DNA from: Coptis chinensis
Lineage: Eukaryota > Streptophyta > Magnoliopsida > Ranunculales > Ranunculaceae
NCBI GenBank assembly: GCA_015680905.1
Contig: CM027381.1
Location: forward strand, 63,725,501-63,789,500
DNA: 64,000 nucleotides
Direction: 5' to 3'
Position numbers and translations under genes: made by a program
Notes under the pieces: model-generated
What the model was told of the DNA's origin: nothing
Database searches by the model: none
The model's input: only the letters and a program-made list of their open reading frames with translations
Part shown: piece after piece, positions 11,057 through 22,439 of the stretch
Position numbering within the stretch: position 1 is the stretch's first letter
Layout of the letters: each line of letters opens with the position of its first letter

Positions 11057-11232
11057 CTAATTGCGTCATAGGACTACTCTGACCAGGTGAAGATGTCGGA
11101 ATCATGAAATTCTGATTGACATAGGTGTGGGAGTGAATTGGGGAGGAACGAGAACCAGTTCCAATAGAAAGATTGCGACGATGGTGCTTATTACCATCAA
11201 AAAGGTGCAGGCCCATCAGTAAAGGGTGTTCA
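11057..11232 (-). pseudogene. exon-like segment of unknown origin, fused to the CHX fragment
   Basis: Open segment reading HHRRNLSIGTGSRSSPIHSH and ending at a clear donor (TTAG|GTAAGC). It follows directly after the CHX-derived sequence and does not resemble CHX proteins, so a junction between two captured pieces lies near 11232. The product is not recognised. Confidence 0.45.
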
Positions 11233-11508
11233 TACATCTACACCATTGGAAATAGTTTTACGGGGAGTAAAAGAATCTCCAATTCCTAAAGCAAATGGTA
11301 CGCTAATCCCTGCAACAGCAGTGGCAAAGGCTTTCTTTCCAGTTTGACGTACGGACTTTGGGTCTCATTCTACGCCGACCAGGAAGCGAAACAAGAGAAG
11401 ACTGATGTTGGCTAAAGTATCCAACACTGTGAGGCTCTAGCTTGGCAGGAAAAACATGATGAAAATGAGATTTATCACTGATGGTCCTAGCAATACACCT
11501 CCCTGGCA
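11233..11508 (-). pseudogene. captured fragment of a CHX cation/H+ antiporter gene
   Basis: On the minus strand a frame reads GGVLLGPS, then SLTVLDTLANISLLLFRFLV, then DPKSVRQTGKKAFATAVAGI and SVPFALGIGDSF. This order is the N-terminal transmembrane region of plant CHX (CPA2) proteins, which move K+ or Na+ against H+ at endomembranes. Two in-frame stops (after FLPS and after VGVE) and the abrupt switch to unrelated sequence at about 11232 show a fragment, not a gene. It corresponds to roughly residues 60-155 of a protein that is normally about 800 aa. Confidence 0.85.
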
Positions 11509-12179
11509 TTACGTAAAGAAAGCATCTAACATTAAAGAAAACAAAGTATTTTATTATGTAAATTCCATCAAATAATACAATTTTAACAGCAAATAGAGAT
11601 ATATGTCAATCATACATGTATTATGCTTTTAGCTTTTAGCTTTCAAGAAGCATCAATGCACTATTATTCAAGTTTGACTTGGCTAATGACTAGGAAAACT
11701 CGCCTAATTTAATTGCATATTTGTCAACCCAGTAATTTTTTATCTTCATTCTTAAAAATTGTCAGAATAGAAATCAAGGTAATGTAATTAAAATCAACAG
11801 AAAATACTTACAATAATCTCAGCGATTACACGAGGCTGTCTCATAGGCTTTAGAAGAAGCGCAAGAGTGGGAGACGAAAAGTACAAGACATATTTGCAAA
11901 ATGATAAGAGGGAGTGAAAAATGAAGAGGATTATCACCGTGGAATACTCCACTAGATCGGATGTCGCCTCGCTTCATTGGTAATGGGCATGGCTGTCTGT
12001 AACATTAGCCGCCATTGCACCACCAAGATTCACAAGTATTAAATTCTTATTCTTTCAATTCAATACCTGTCCAAAAGAAACAACCATCAAATATAATCGA
12101 AAATTTCCTGCCATAAGACCATAACTCTAATAAACTCGATCAAACTAGTAGTATCATTCTAGTTTGTAAATATATTTAC

Positions 12180-12398
12180 CTTGAGTATGTCTGTCATTTC
12201 CACTCCAGCCACCTGCCTTTGTTTCTTCAGCCTTTTTAACCCTTGGATCAGAAGGCTCCATCTGGGGAGTCTCCTGAGATTCCAATGAATTCCAGTTACC
12301 GGTTCTAGGGGACTCACTTGATGATTTTATTGTGTTCCAACCAACAGATTTAGACGACTCCGACTCACGGGACTCATTTGGTTGACCCCGCCGAGATT
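12180..12398 (-). pseudogene. exon-like segment with WG/GW-type motifs inside the CACTA
   Basis: A 219-nt open segment bounded by an acceptor (ATATAG|AATC) and a donor (CTCAAG|GTAAAT). The peptide is Ser/Glu-rich and has GW or NW pairs in a loose repeat (SVGWNTIKSSSES, TGNWNSLESQE, AGGWSGNDR). This resembles ARGONAUTE-hook segments such as those of the Pol V largest subunit or SPT5-like factors, but that identity is only a suggestion. It is intact over the whole exon and keeps phase (73 codons). Confidence 0.45.
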
Positions 12399-14093
12399 CT
12401 ATATGGTATTAGCAATGTAACCAAACAATCAAGAACAAGCATAATGAAGCATTGACAAAGCACGTTTTTACAAGTCAGTAAACAGTGCCCCTTCATATCC
12501 ATTACTTTCCCCATGTATGGAGTGCACAATCTTAATCTCAAAGTTCTCTTGTGTACTAGTTTGAAAAATACATATCAGAATAGACAACAAGCAAGTTTAC
12601 AAGTACACAAGTTACAAGTATACATGCTGAGCAATGCTAACAGACATTGTATCAAAAAAATAGAAAAGAAAAGCTTAATGTTATCTTCCTCATCCTCGTC
12701 ACTTCAATTTTCCATATCATCATTAAACGACAACCTCAAATTCCCGTAAGATTGGCCATTCAGTGCTCTCTTTCTAACTTGCATTGAATATAGAGTAACA
12801 AATAGATATGATCAAAATAGATTGGATACATAAAGTATTTCACTCAAACAACAAATAGATGAAGAAGGCTAACCATTTACAAGAAAAGGAGTCTTAGAAC
12901 ATAAATAACTTTAGTACCAAAGACCTTCAAATAGAATGAAAGAGTAGCTATCAAACAGCAGAGGACTAACCCTGTTCGGAAGTCTACAAGTGCAAATCAT
13001 CAGGCCTTATATTCATCAAAGAGTGATACTTTAAAATTCTAAGCTAGAGGCGGACTATTACTACCACGCACCAAAAAGAAGGGATCGTCTTCCAAATTCT
13101 ATCGGCTTTTAGATTCTCAGTTCTCATTACACAAATCAGATCACATTATACCGGCCAGATAATAAATCGGCATCAATCAAGTATTACAGAACATATCAGG
13201 TGATTCTAGGTTTCAAGTCTACTAAAACTCGGACCATGCCAATAAGCAAGCTTGCCTCAATTTAAGAGTGATAGATATATTCAAAATGCTTTACCTAGAA
13301 TATAGCAAGTAAAATATATGCGATTGTCGCGGTAAACCGCATAAAACACAACAGAGAAAAAGCTTATAAGACTTGAAAGGCCGAGATTGCCAAGGTAATA
13401 CATCAAGACATCCAGGGCCAAACCTAGTGACAGACTTTTATGATTTTTTTTTTCCCCAAGATTTTTACAGTTATTTATTGCCCCATTTCCTCCCTCTCTA
13501 GGTTAGGGGACAGGGGAAGTAAAAGTGTATCATTAGAACATTATTCAAATAGCAAGTCCATTGGTTATAAGCTTCATGACATTCTTAGCTTTGTTTACTG
13601 AAGTTTCTGACAACACTTCCCCTCTTTTCCCCTCCCCATAAAAGAAAAAGAAAAATACCAACACAAACAACAATGGTTGAGTGATCTTTTCTGAAAGCTA
13701 GACATGAAATAGGTGATTAAGAGGGTCCATGTTCCACACTTCCTACCTAAATGCTTAGCTTCAGTGGTTTTCATAACCACATACCAAATCAAGCATGAAC
13801 CTAGAAATAATAATATAAAAGCTTTACCTGGTTATAGAAATGCGTTGGCATCGACATGAGAAGAATGAAAGTATTTAGCTCCATCGCGCATCATTGCCAC
13901 CGACAATAAGCTTATTTTCATCAAAGCTAAGTTGAGGGTCCTCTAGTGGTGAGCTGTGTGCCTATGCATCAAATAGCCAAATTAAAACCTGGTCATTGAA
14001 AGGAAATAGTGAAGCTAATCCATGGTACAAGTTTATTTTGTAAATTATATAAGCTATCCATGAGACCATGACATAATAGTTTTTAGTTAGTGG
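12399..14093. other. CACTA interior with no recognised gene
   Basis: Mostly intron-like AT-rich sequence. Short open pieces on the minus strand, such as one reading SSPLEDPQLSFDENKLIVGG near 13910-13960, look like further exon scraps in line with the neighbours, but I cannot name them. Confidence 0.35.
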
Positions 14094-14727
14094 CTATGAA
14101 GCACGGACACTCCTCTAAGGGTAATGTATCCGTGTAATGGGACACGTATCCGACACCGACACTCCCGATAGGCCTCCGACACATGGCGTCGGATACTTTC
14201 GATTTGGAGTGTCGGTTTATTAATTAATTTATAGAATTTCCGACCTCCATGGACACATTGGGGACACGGGGACACTTCTACATTTTACTCTAAATTTTAA
14301 AAAGTGATTAAAATACTTAAAAGAAAAACATGACTTGGTAGGAGTTTTATTTCACTCTTGAAATAAGGAGGCACAATGCACAACTGCACACTTTTGATGA
14401 TTGCCAAGTTCTTTTTAAGTTTTTATATATATTTATTATGAATCTTCTGTAATTGTTATTTATTTCGTTGGCATTAGCTTGCATTTTTGGACATGTATGT
14501 TGTTTAATCTTTTAGAGTTAGACATGTTCAAAACTAGTTTTCATATTTTGATTTAAACTTAGTGGAGAGGGTTAAATTTCATGAAAATATATATATAAAT
14601 TTTCTTTAACGTGTCCATGACGTATCCGGGCTACGTATCCGTGTCCACGTAATTTTTGAATGATGTCGTGTCCACGTATCCGTGTCGTGTCATATCCGTG
14701 TCGCGTGTCGGTGTCCGTGCTTCATAG
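14094..14727. mobile_element. hAT-like MITE, 634 bp
   Basis: TIR CTATGAAGCACGGACAC at 14094 and its complement GTGTCCGTGCTTCATAG ending at 14727. The flanking direct repeat GTTAGTGG (14086-14093 and 14728-14735) is 8 bp, as expected for hAT elements. The inner flanks carry many copies of CGTATCCGTGTC-like motifs. No coding region is present. Confidence 0.88.
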
Positions 14728-14832
14728 GTTAGTGGCCCATCTGCTTAGTGGCCTTATCTGCTTTGAACATTAAATCTTATGATTTCTGTTTCTTATTTAA
14801 ATGCCGGCCTATTATTATTTGGAAGGGATAGT

Positions 14833-15145
14833 CAGATGGACTGGTGATGACCCATGAGCTGTGAAATTTTCTTGATTGGAATAGATATTCTGAGGATTTT
14901 TGTTAGATTACTATGAAGGCAATGAAACTTGATATGCTAAAAATATCCATATTCTAGCACAAGAAACTTACTGAAAAAACATACTGCCAACAAAATATCC
15001 ATAGGGATTGGTGCTGACTCGTGAGGTTTTGTTGATTGAAATATATATTGTGAGGATTTCTATTAGATTATTAGGAAGCTAAACTTGATATGTTATAAAT
15101 ATCCATATGCAACACAAGAGACTTGGTGAAAAACACACTGATGAC
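14833..15145. repeat. diverged tandem duplication of about 150 bp
   Basis: Two consecutive copies (about 14833-14985 and 15000-15145) share, in order, TTGATTGGAATAGATATT / TTGATTGAAATATATATT, GAGGATTT..TTAGATTA, AACTTGATATG and AATATCCATAT. They lie in what appears to be intron-derived sequence beside the PHT4 fragment. Confidence 0.8.
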
Positions 15146-15198
15146 AAACATAATTAAGTAATAACTAAGAGGACCAGAATTCCCTCGAGATGGAATTT

Positions 15199-15690
15199 AC
15201 CTTACTAAGTCATATAGCAAACCACACGGTTCTAAGAGAGCCAAGGGAGTAAAATACTGATGGCCATCCAAACTTATGTATCAAAAAAGGGGATAATGCT
15301 AGGCCAGTTACTGAACCAAGGTACATCCCAGTATCCCACTATATACAAGAGCTAACGACTGACTTCTTTTTTCTGCTACAGGAACCCACTTTGATAGAAT
15401 ATTATTCATTGCAGGCATGGCAACACCCCAAGGTATTAACTGAACATAGCCAAACAGAACGAGACTATAAGATATGAAATTTATGCTAAAGCAAAAAATA
15501 AAATGTGAGGAATATTAAGTTATAAAACTGGCCTCACCAATCCCCATGAATGCACGCACAACAAGCAAAAAAGGCAAAACGAGTTTAGCAGCAATAGGCA
15601 TGAGAGCTGTGGCAATAGACCACCAGATTACGGCAAATCCCAATACAAACTTCCCACCAACTGTAATGCTGCCCATATACCTCCAGCAAC
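15199..15690 (-). pseudogene. captured two-exon fragment of a PHT4-type anion/ascorbate transporter
   Basis: The first exon piece (about 15690-15537) reads AGGIWA, then GGKFVLGFAVIWWSIATALM and FLLVVRAFMGIG, and ends at a GTGAGG donor. The second (about 15420-15199) reads GVAMPAMNNILSKWVPVAEK, then SLALVYSG, after a frame change MYLGSVTGLALSP, and then HKFGWPSVFYSLGSLRTVWF before a GTAAAT donor. This is the core of plant PHT4 (SLC17-like, chloroplast phosphate/ascorbate) transporters, closest in memory to PHT4;4. The intron between the exons is still present, so capture was at DNA level. Indels break the frame. Confidence 0.9.
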
Positions 15691-16329
15691 CTTTAATCAA
15701 ATTAGTATTAGCCACATGTTCATTGCAAGATAAGTTTGGAGTTTGTAATGTTCATTACAAGAATGTCTTCTTTTCCACAAGTTTTTCACAAAAAAATTGA
15801 AACCTTTTGGTTTCTTTCAATTATGGTTCAATTAGCTAGTGAAGACTGAGAAAGACCTAACAAAACATAAGCCAGGCATCAAAGCTTAACACCATAGATC
15901 TGAAATTCCCAACCCATTAAAAAAAAAAAAAAAAACTGGATATGTTGGAGTTCAATAACATGAAGAGATGAACAGAGAGAAGAAAATCAAAACTTACCCA
16001 TTCCACTATCTTATATTCGGATTCGAGTTCGAGTGAGAAGAATGGTTATGGCTTGTTGAAAACGAGAAGATGAAGTGGAGAGGACAGGATCGAGATGGAA
16101 AGAATATGTACTAAAGATGGATGGGGACAAGTGGCTGAGATGAAACTGTAGGAATTATCAGGAAGGGGGTGAATTAGGTTTGCAAAGGAAGCAGGAGTCT
16201 AAACGCGTTTGTGTATCCTAGTAGTTATTTTTAGTGGAGTTGTGGCCCATGGGACCGAAAACTAAATAGGTCATATAAGACGGTGACATAATGTGAGGGA
16301 GTATGTAACTGTTTTGGGAGAATAGTCAC
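15691..16329. other. CACTA interior, intron-like, no recognised gene
   Basis: It contains an A tract near 15915-15935 and a minus-strand segment rich in CTT/TCT (about 16000-16100) that could be a captured 5' leader. Nothing can be named. Confidence 0.3.
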
Positions 16330-16420
16330 ATATAATCGTCAATACATGAACCCTTTCCTAGAAAAAGGATTTGTGACGGTTCTAGATGCAACAGTCACAA
16401 AGCCCATTTCTTTACTAGTG
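16330..16420. repeat. terminus of a second, different CACTA element
   Basis: The sequence ends GGGC-complement ...AAAGCCCATTTCTTTACTAGTG; read on the other strand it begins CACTAGTAAAGAAATGGGCT and is followed by TTGTGACTG and GAACCGTCACAAATCC, the usual form of plant CACTA ends with subterminal GTGACGGTT-type repeats. A matching opposite end was not found. It is either a truncated CACTA inside the larger one or the relic of an earlier fusion of two elements. Confidence 0.55.
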
Positions 16421-17823
16421 GTCCTACATCATACCACCTATTTCTTAAGCAATAAAATCAAATAAATATAAAAAAAATAAGCCACCATATAATATCTAAT
16501 AATGATTTCACAATAATGCAACAAATATCCTTGCCTAAACAAATATCCACTAAGCAACAATCTTACTACCTGGAAAGAAACTAAGGACTTATATTCAAGA
16601 GAATGGATAAGCAACAAAACAATGGAAAAAAAAAAACTTTAGCCTAGTACCAAAAGACACTACCAAAAACTGAAGGCCACAAGAAGACCTAGCTTGTTTA
16701 ATGTGCATATAACACATCGGATAAATATCTCAACCCTTAAATGCATAAGCCTGCACAATAATATCAAGTAATATACATAGCTATTTGATCCAAATCCAAC
16801 CTTGACATCAAAGACCAAAAGTTTTATATTGGAAAGTCCACGAAACAATAAAATAAGATGACAATTTATCTGCCTTAATAATATACAAAGTGTTATGTGA
16901 TGCAAGACTTAGCATGAGTAATGAAACCACATTCCAAACAAAAAAAGCCGTTCACACCAACACAAAAACTATACTTCATTAACTGAAGCTTGAACTTAAA
17001 GTTGAAGCACAAGTAATTACTAGTTGCTAACGATGATTTTATTTTTTGATGTGAATCTAATGCTCTAGTCCAAGACAGTCCTACATTAAGCTACAAGAAT
17101 ATTTTTTAAACATATATTATCTATCAAACAATGCCAATATTATTTAGAAAAACCTCACTGATTATAAAACCTGACAATAAACTGAACATGAGAACACCAT
17201 ATATGAAGCTATAAAGATGCAATATTTTACTTAAAAATTTAAAGTTTAACCAAACCCATAAGCTACAATCTTAATGTCAAAAACACTACCTTAGGGTTGT
17301 TACCTTGAGTAGATCAAACACTTAGTAAGAAGCAAGAACAGCAACGACAACAAGCACCTTCAAAATTTTAGAATATTGAACCCCAAATCATGAATTCAAA
17401 GCATTAGAAATTCAAAGCAACAACCAATAAGAGAAATTGGTACCTTATGAACAGAGAACTGGAAAAGCTATAAGCTTGCTTGATATCTGAATTAGAACCT
17501 TAAGAAACATAGATAAACTTGTTACTTAGAAACTTAGATATCAATCTTTAACTAAATTTAATCAAAATGTCATTTTTTTTTTCATTTTAAAAACAATCGT
17601 TTACTGGATTCTTTAAAAACAAGCAGCCAAAAATTAAAAATGCTCGGCAGATAAGGAAAACCCTAAAACCGTGACCAACAATTACTTACTTCAGTGGAAG
17701 AGATCATTTGCTCAATAGATCGAACAATTAACCCTAAAATGAAAATATCGAAACCCTAGCCATACAAAATCAAAACCCTAAATAATTTGAACAAAGAGGG
17801 AAGAAGTGGAGAGGACGACTCAC
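16421..17823. other. CACTA right interior, no recognised gene
   Basis: AT-rich, with several CCCTAA/CCCTAAA interspersed boxes around 17650-17770 that on the minus strand read AGGGTTT, common in plant 5' leaders and first introns. No protein similarity recognised. Confidence 0.35.
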
Positions 17824-17855
17824 CTGCTAGTGAGGAATAACTCGTCCAAGCTCAT
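17824..17855 (-). pseudogene. possible first exon of the CACTA-borne chimeric transcription unit
   Basis: On the minus strand ATG opens a short frame, MSLDELFLTS, that stops at a near-perfect donor, AGCAG|GTGAGT (17824/17823). The intron that follows begins with a pyrimidine-rich and AGGGTTT-bearing stretch typical of plant leader introns. It lies close to the right terminus and points toward all the captured exons, so it may supply their start codon. The evidence is limited to these signals. Confidence 0.35.
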
Positions 17856-18818
17856 TGTTTTCTCCTATTTTTCAGATGAGCGCGAGAAGTGAAAAACTCC
17901 CGCTTGAGTTCATTTTTTTTTTTTTCGTATTTCTTTGTTTTTTTCTTAGTTTCTAACATATCTCTAAACGTCACTAAATATCTGCATAAATGTTAGAAAA
18001 TAATTCAACTAATTTAGCAACGGTTGAGAGTATTGCTAACGGATTATAAGTGTGATTAACTTCGTAACGGATGTGTAACTGTTACTAATGATAAATTCTA
18101 ACTGTGGCCAATTCACCCAAATGGTGTAGTGTATGAAATGATAACAAACAATAATGGAATTTAGATCTATAAATCGAAATGGACAAAATAACTATTTTTA
18201 TTATCTAATCAATCAAGAACAATAATTTGAGAGTTTAATCTAAAACAAGAATTGAAATGAAATTAAACTTAATTAATCTAATGAAAACTAGATCTAGAAT
18301 TAAGGTTTAATGGAGGCTAACTAATCTAATTTATTTTCTAACCTAACTATCTACCATTAACAAAGAATGAAGCTTTTGTTTTATACATTCAGATCCAAAA
18401 TCGTGCATGGGCTTGGAGCCATGTTTTGGGCCGAGAATCGTGCCCAAAACCCAATTCTTTTCAAATCCAAAAAGGCCTCTTCAGCTGCAGTTGACTTCCA
18501 CAGACTTTTCGTCCACTTCTGCTCCTCTGATTGGGTCAAGGCTTGGACCATTGCAAAGCTCTTTCGAGCCGGTCGTTTTGACATAAGGTAGGCCTCAATC
18601 CGGGAGTCTGAGTCCAAAGATATGGCATTCGGAAGTTCTCTTGCGACTTTTGCTCCTTTATCTCGCTAAAGTGGCACATTTCTCGCACATAATGGACTTT
18701 GAAGCCCTGAAATGCATAAAAACGCGTGAATCGGTGTTAACTCTTACTTATTATTCACATAATTGGTCTAACAAGTATGATTATTAAGGGTTAAAACTAC
18801 AGTTTTGGGCTCTTATCA

Positions 18819-18832
18819 AACCACCCCCCAAA
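18819..18832 (-). other. polypurine tract of Athila A
   Basis: The complement reads TTTGGGGGGTGGTT immediately before the 3' LTR start TGATAAGAG, the position where plus-strand DNA synthesis is primed. The preceding GAGGACAAGCAAAATGCTTT can form a small stem. Confidence 0.85.
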
Positions 18833-21800
18833 CAAAGCATTTTGCTTGTCCTCAAGCAAATATGAGAAATTAGAATAAGTGACCAAAAATGGAGTTCTAA
18901 CTACTCGTTTATTTGAGTGCGATTGCATTGACCATATGCAACAAGGCCTTAAACCACTAGGAATTCCCTAGTGGACGAGTTATAGCCTCGTGAGAGTTTT
19001 CCAGTGAAGGTACTCACAAACTTCATCTATACTACAACGACTAAGAAATAAAACTATTGTATCCTTATTCATGCTCAACTATCTATACATCTCTCTAGCA
19101 ATTGAATAAGAATAACCAAGTCAGAAACCTAAGTTAATATATGCATAATAATCTATCATCTACAATAAACATATACACAATGAGTAGTACTATAAAATGT
19201 TTAGCAGGTTTGTTTCTGAGAACTCGGAATAGCGTCCTTAAGTAGGTTCTCACAATAATAGTCAAGAAACAACACTCTGATTTTTCCACTCAAGTTTCGC
19301 TACTCCAGTGTATAGTGGGCACACTTTACCTTACAATCTCAATGACAACAAGGAAGCCGGGGTCAATCAAGCACATCTGCCACTTACTATCACACTAACC
19401 TATTCCTAATTGAGCTAGAGGTCTTTATTAGGTGTTGCGGGGATTAGGAGATAGTTTAAGAAGGAAGGAAATGGATATTCAAAAGGACAAGTCTGAGATA
19501 ATAGAGTCTTCAGATTATGTAACTTAGAAAAACCTTGTTATTTTCTTTTTGCTTCTACACTTTGTTTCCATCCTTAGCCATATTTTTTTTTTTTTTTTCT
19601 TTGGCTTTTGACTCCCTTTTATTCTATTTTTTTTGAGTTTTTATTTTATTTCTATTTTTCTTTTCTTTGGATGGAAACTTCTTTTCTTTATTTTCCAAGC
19701 AACTAACAATTTTTTTTTTTTTTTTACACGTGTTTTTTCTCTTCTTCTTTCTTCACTCATTCTATTCTCGGACTTATTCTAAATTGGGTAGGTTGATTTA
19801 TTCTTTTTTTTTTTTTTTGTTTTTGTTTTGTAACAGGGGTAAAGGAATTGTGGTTTATGGAAGGGCTAATGAAAGGGCTCGAGTGGCGACTAGCGGAAAA
19901 TAATTCATAGGTTTGAATTTCTGGCTATATCGATCCAAAGGCCTAAATTCTCGCTTAGGATATGGTTTAGTGATCAAGCAAGTGGACGTGTGATTTCTCT
20001 ATCCGGATTTTACTTCTCCCTTGTGTCATTTCTCAAATGTTTCGCTCATATAAGGCTTTAGGCTATATTCTCACGAGATTTGTAGAATAAGTACTCTAGC
20101 CTAGATTTCCAGAAAACTTACTCGCTAACAATCATAGATACTCATGTAATATATTTATAGATAGATGCAAAGATTATTACCTACGATTAACCTAACGTTT
20201 CTAACAATTATTCCCGATGCAACAGCTTACGGAGACTTCTAGATCGTTAAGAGCATGGAGAAAGAAAACAATACCAATATTCCTAAGTGTATAGGATACT
20301 TTTTATTTATATTTTTGAGTTTTTGAAATTTTAACTAGAAAACAAGTGCATATTATACATATCTATATCCTAACAGATGACTTAATTACACGTGTTTCTA
20401 TGCCCCCCCCCAAACAAAAAGCATGCTTTGTCCTCAAAGCATTTAAATAGAGAGGGTAGGAAAAATACCATTGAAGCGCGTGAAATTCAGGAACATCTGT
20501 AAAACAAGGTTAGAACGTACTAATATAGGAAATAAAAATTGACGCAACTCTATAAGAGTTCCACCCATTATGGGGTTAACAGAATGAAATTGCTTGGGAC
20601 ATAAGCAGACACTAACAGAAACTAAAACTTACCTCCACTCCCGGACATGCATATTATCTACCCAATAGCATCATGGGTCTTGTATTTCAGCGGGCATGGC
20701 AAGTCCAAGAACAATTGCTAGCAAGACCCATAAGCGGTTCCTAGCCTACGTGTGTGATCACCTCACGAAACCAAGCACCATAAGTAGTGCTTGGGAACAA
20801 ATCTTTGAAAGACTGTTCGGTATTATTATAGGAGATGTCATCTCAAAATAACGCTCTGAATAGCTATGAATGATCCGAAACTACCCGTGAAAACTGGAAT
20901 TTTTCTGGTCCACGGAGTCGGTGCGAAGGCTCATATAAAAGGCGCGAGTCAGCTCTGAAATTTTAGAATTCCAGTGTTTTAGCGAATGGTCAGCTCACAT
21001 GAAGCGTGCGCCTCTAGGTCCAATGGATGATGAGGCGTGGTCGCGCTCAGCTTGAAACTTGCGCCTCGAGCAAAAATTCAGAACAAAATATACTGAGGCG
21101 AAAAGCGCTCTGTAGAAGCCGAAGCGCTTCGGAGTTGCTGAAAATTGAAAATTGAGGCGAAACGGGAGTGAAAGGTGAGTGATGGAAGTTAGGTGTAGTG
21201 TAGGTTGTGAGTGTAGAATGAATGAAGTTTATATAAAATCATGCTGGAATAGATAACACCACCCCAAACAGTTTGGGAAGGTGGGATCAACATTAACTAA
21301 TCACGCACAATGAAAATAACGACATTATATTCATATTGTCATTCAAACAACATTTCACTACAAAAGTCAAAATTAACTCACGAATTTAACAACGTAATAT
21401 CCTATCTACTAAAAATAATAAAAGACAACATCAAAACAACAAACAAGTAGAAATCTAGCTACTCTTCAAGGGGAGCGAGGGTGGGGGTAAGAATAGGAAT
21501 TTGAGTGATCAAGAATGGAAAAACCAAACACCCCATCCCCAAACAAATTTTGAAAACAGGTTTGTAAAAATTTGTTTTAAAACGCGGGTCTTTTAAAGTC
21601 GATTCGAGACTTGCTAGATTACTATTTTTATATATCTTTACACTTTTTACTTTTTATGAATTAGGTTTAATATAAAGGAAAACAATAAGCAATAAAGACA
21701 TAATTCACACCATAGAGAAACATGACTCAAAAATCGAGAAAACATGCAAGAGTGGAAAACGTGAATTATGTGAAAACGTGGACTTAGGATCCGGTACTTA

Positions 21801-22439
21801 CAGCCACACACTCCATAGGGAGGGCCCGGTTACCTGAATGGTGCACTCAATAATATATTGAAATGAAAGGAAGTGCACCAAACACAGAAATTGAGTCGTT
21901 TATAGTCAGATACTCGAGACTTTATCTAAACATATGTATGAACATGCAGTTTATCATATATCAACAACCGAAATAGTTGTGGATCATTCCATAAATAAAT
22001 ATCACAGCAAACATATCCAAACACAATCAAGCACCAAGATTTCCTAGGACACAGCCTAGTGGAATGAAAGCGAAGCCGGATAGACCTATAACATAACCGA
22101 GCATACACCTTAGGTTTCATCTTTTGAACGAGAGGGGTGTCCTAGTGAATAAATGTGGAAAAGTGAATGGTTGTGGAAGATATGGTGGATTGGGATAAGT
22201 TTTAGAGAAAAAGCATGGAAAAAATGAGGATGTGGGTTTAGCACAAAACTCATTCATGGTGTAGTTAGGGACTGTCTCAAGTCTGAAAATGAAGGTGTCA
22301 AGTGGTTTATCCTTGGGAAGTATTTGTTTACTAGGTGGATTTAAAAATCATGAAGCACGGGGAGAAACTAAAGGATCGAGTGCAAACTTCGAGGTTCCTT
22401 TGAAAAGGTGGAGGGTGGGGAATATTGGTGATGGAAGGT
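18833..22439 (-). other. 3' non-coding region of Athila A, deleted relative to B
   Basis: Corresponds to 57000-62680 of element B, with large losses. Matching islands include 21770-21850 (end of integrase region, with CTGTAAGTACCGGATCCTAA) and 20400-20660 (intron and GAGGACAAAGCATGC stem). PPT-like motifs lie at 20403-20418, 21259-21270 and 21531-21549. The segment 19560-19830 is T-rich low complexity. No intact ORF from the env position remains. The part 21850-22439 has no clear counterpart in B. Confidence 0.65.
20497..20632 (-). other. predicted small intron in the 3' region of Athila A
   Basis: Donor GGAG|GTAAGTTTTAG at 20632 and acceptor TTCTAACCTTGTTTTACAG at 20497, with the branch-point-like CTAAC well placed (136 nt). 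The same donor and branch site are present in element B (60906-61047). Conservation in two copies supports a real, used intron. Confidence 0.5.

Larger units (their letters stand above)
9856..18131. mobile_element. CACTA element (8.3 kb) carrying captured host-gene fragments
   Basis: Left end CACTACACCATATGG, right end CCAAATGGTGTAGTG, flanked by TAT (9853-9855 and 18132-18134); 5'-CACTA termini with a 3-bp duplication define the En/Spm superfamily. The subterminal regions hold repeats of TCCGTTACTAAT/AACGG in both orientations. No TNP2-type transposase was recognised. Instead the interior carries degraded exons of several unrelated host genes, nearly all on the minus strand, plus a hAT-like MITE. 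It is therefore non-autonomous and resembles Pack-CACTA gene-capturing elements. Confidence 0.92.
9164..18818 (-). repeat. 3' LTR of Athila A, interrupted by CACTA
   Basis: LTR pieces 9164-9855 and 18135-18818 align end to end with the 5' LTR at 25747-27123, with few differences and small indels. The CACTA and its 3-bp TAT duplication lie between them. The small LTR divergence means the element inserted not very long ago relative to the solo LTR at 6309-7789. Confidence 0.92.

Noticed and set aside
11821-11985. possible further captured exon on the minus strand
   Set aside because: No readable domain and no convincing pair of splice sites.
13595-13792. 65-codon frame in the CACTA
   Set aside because: No domain and no clear splice context tying it to a host gene; probably a chance frame in intron-like DNA.
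18367-18617. overlapping frames on both strands (also near 26677, 49596 and 63017)
   Set aside because: They recur in each Athila LTR at the same place and are chance frames around the LTR sequence CATGGGCTTGGAGCCATG.
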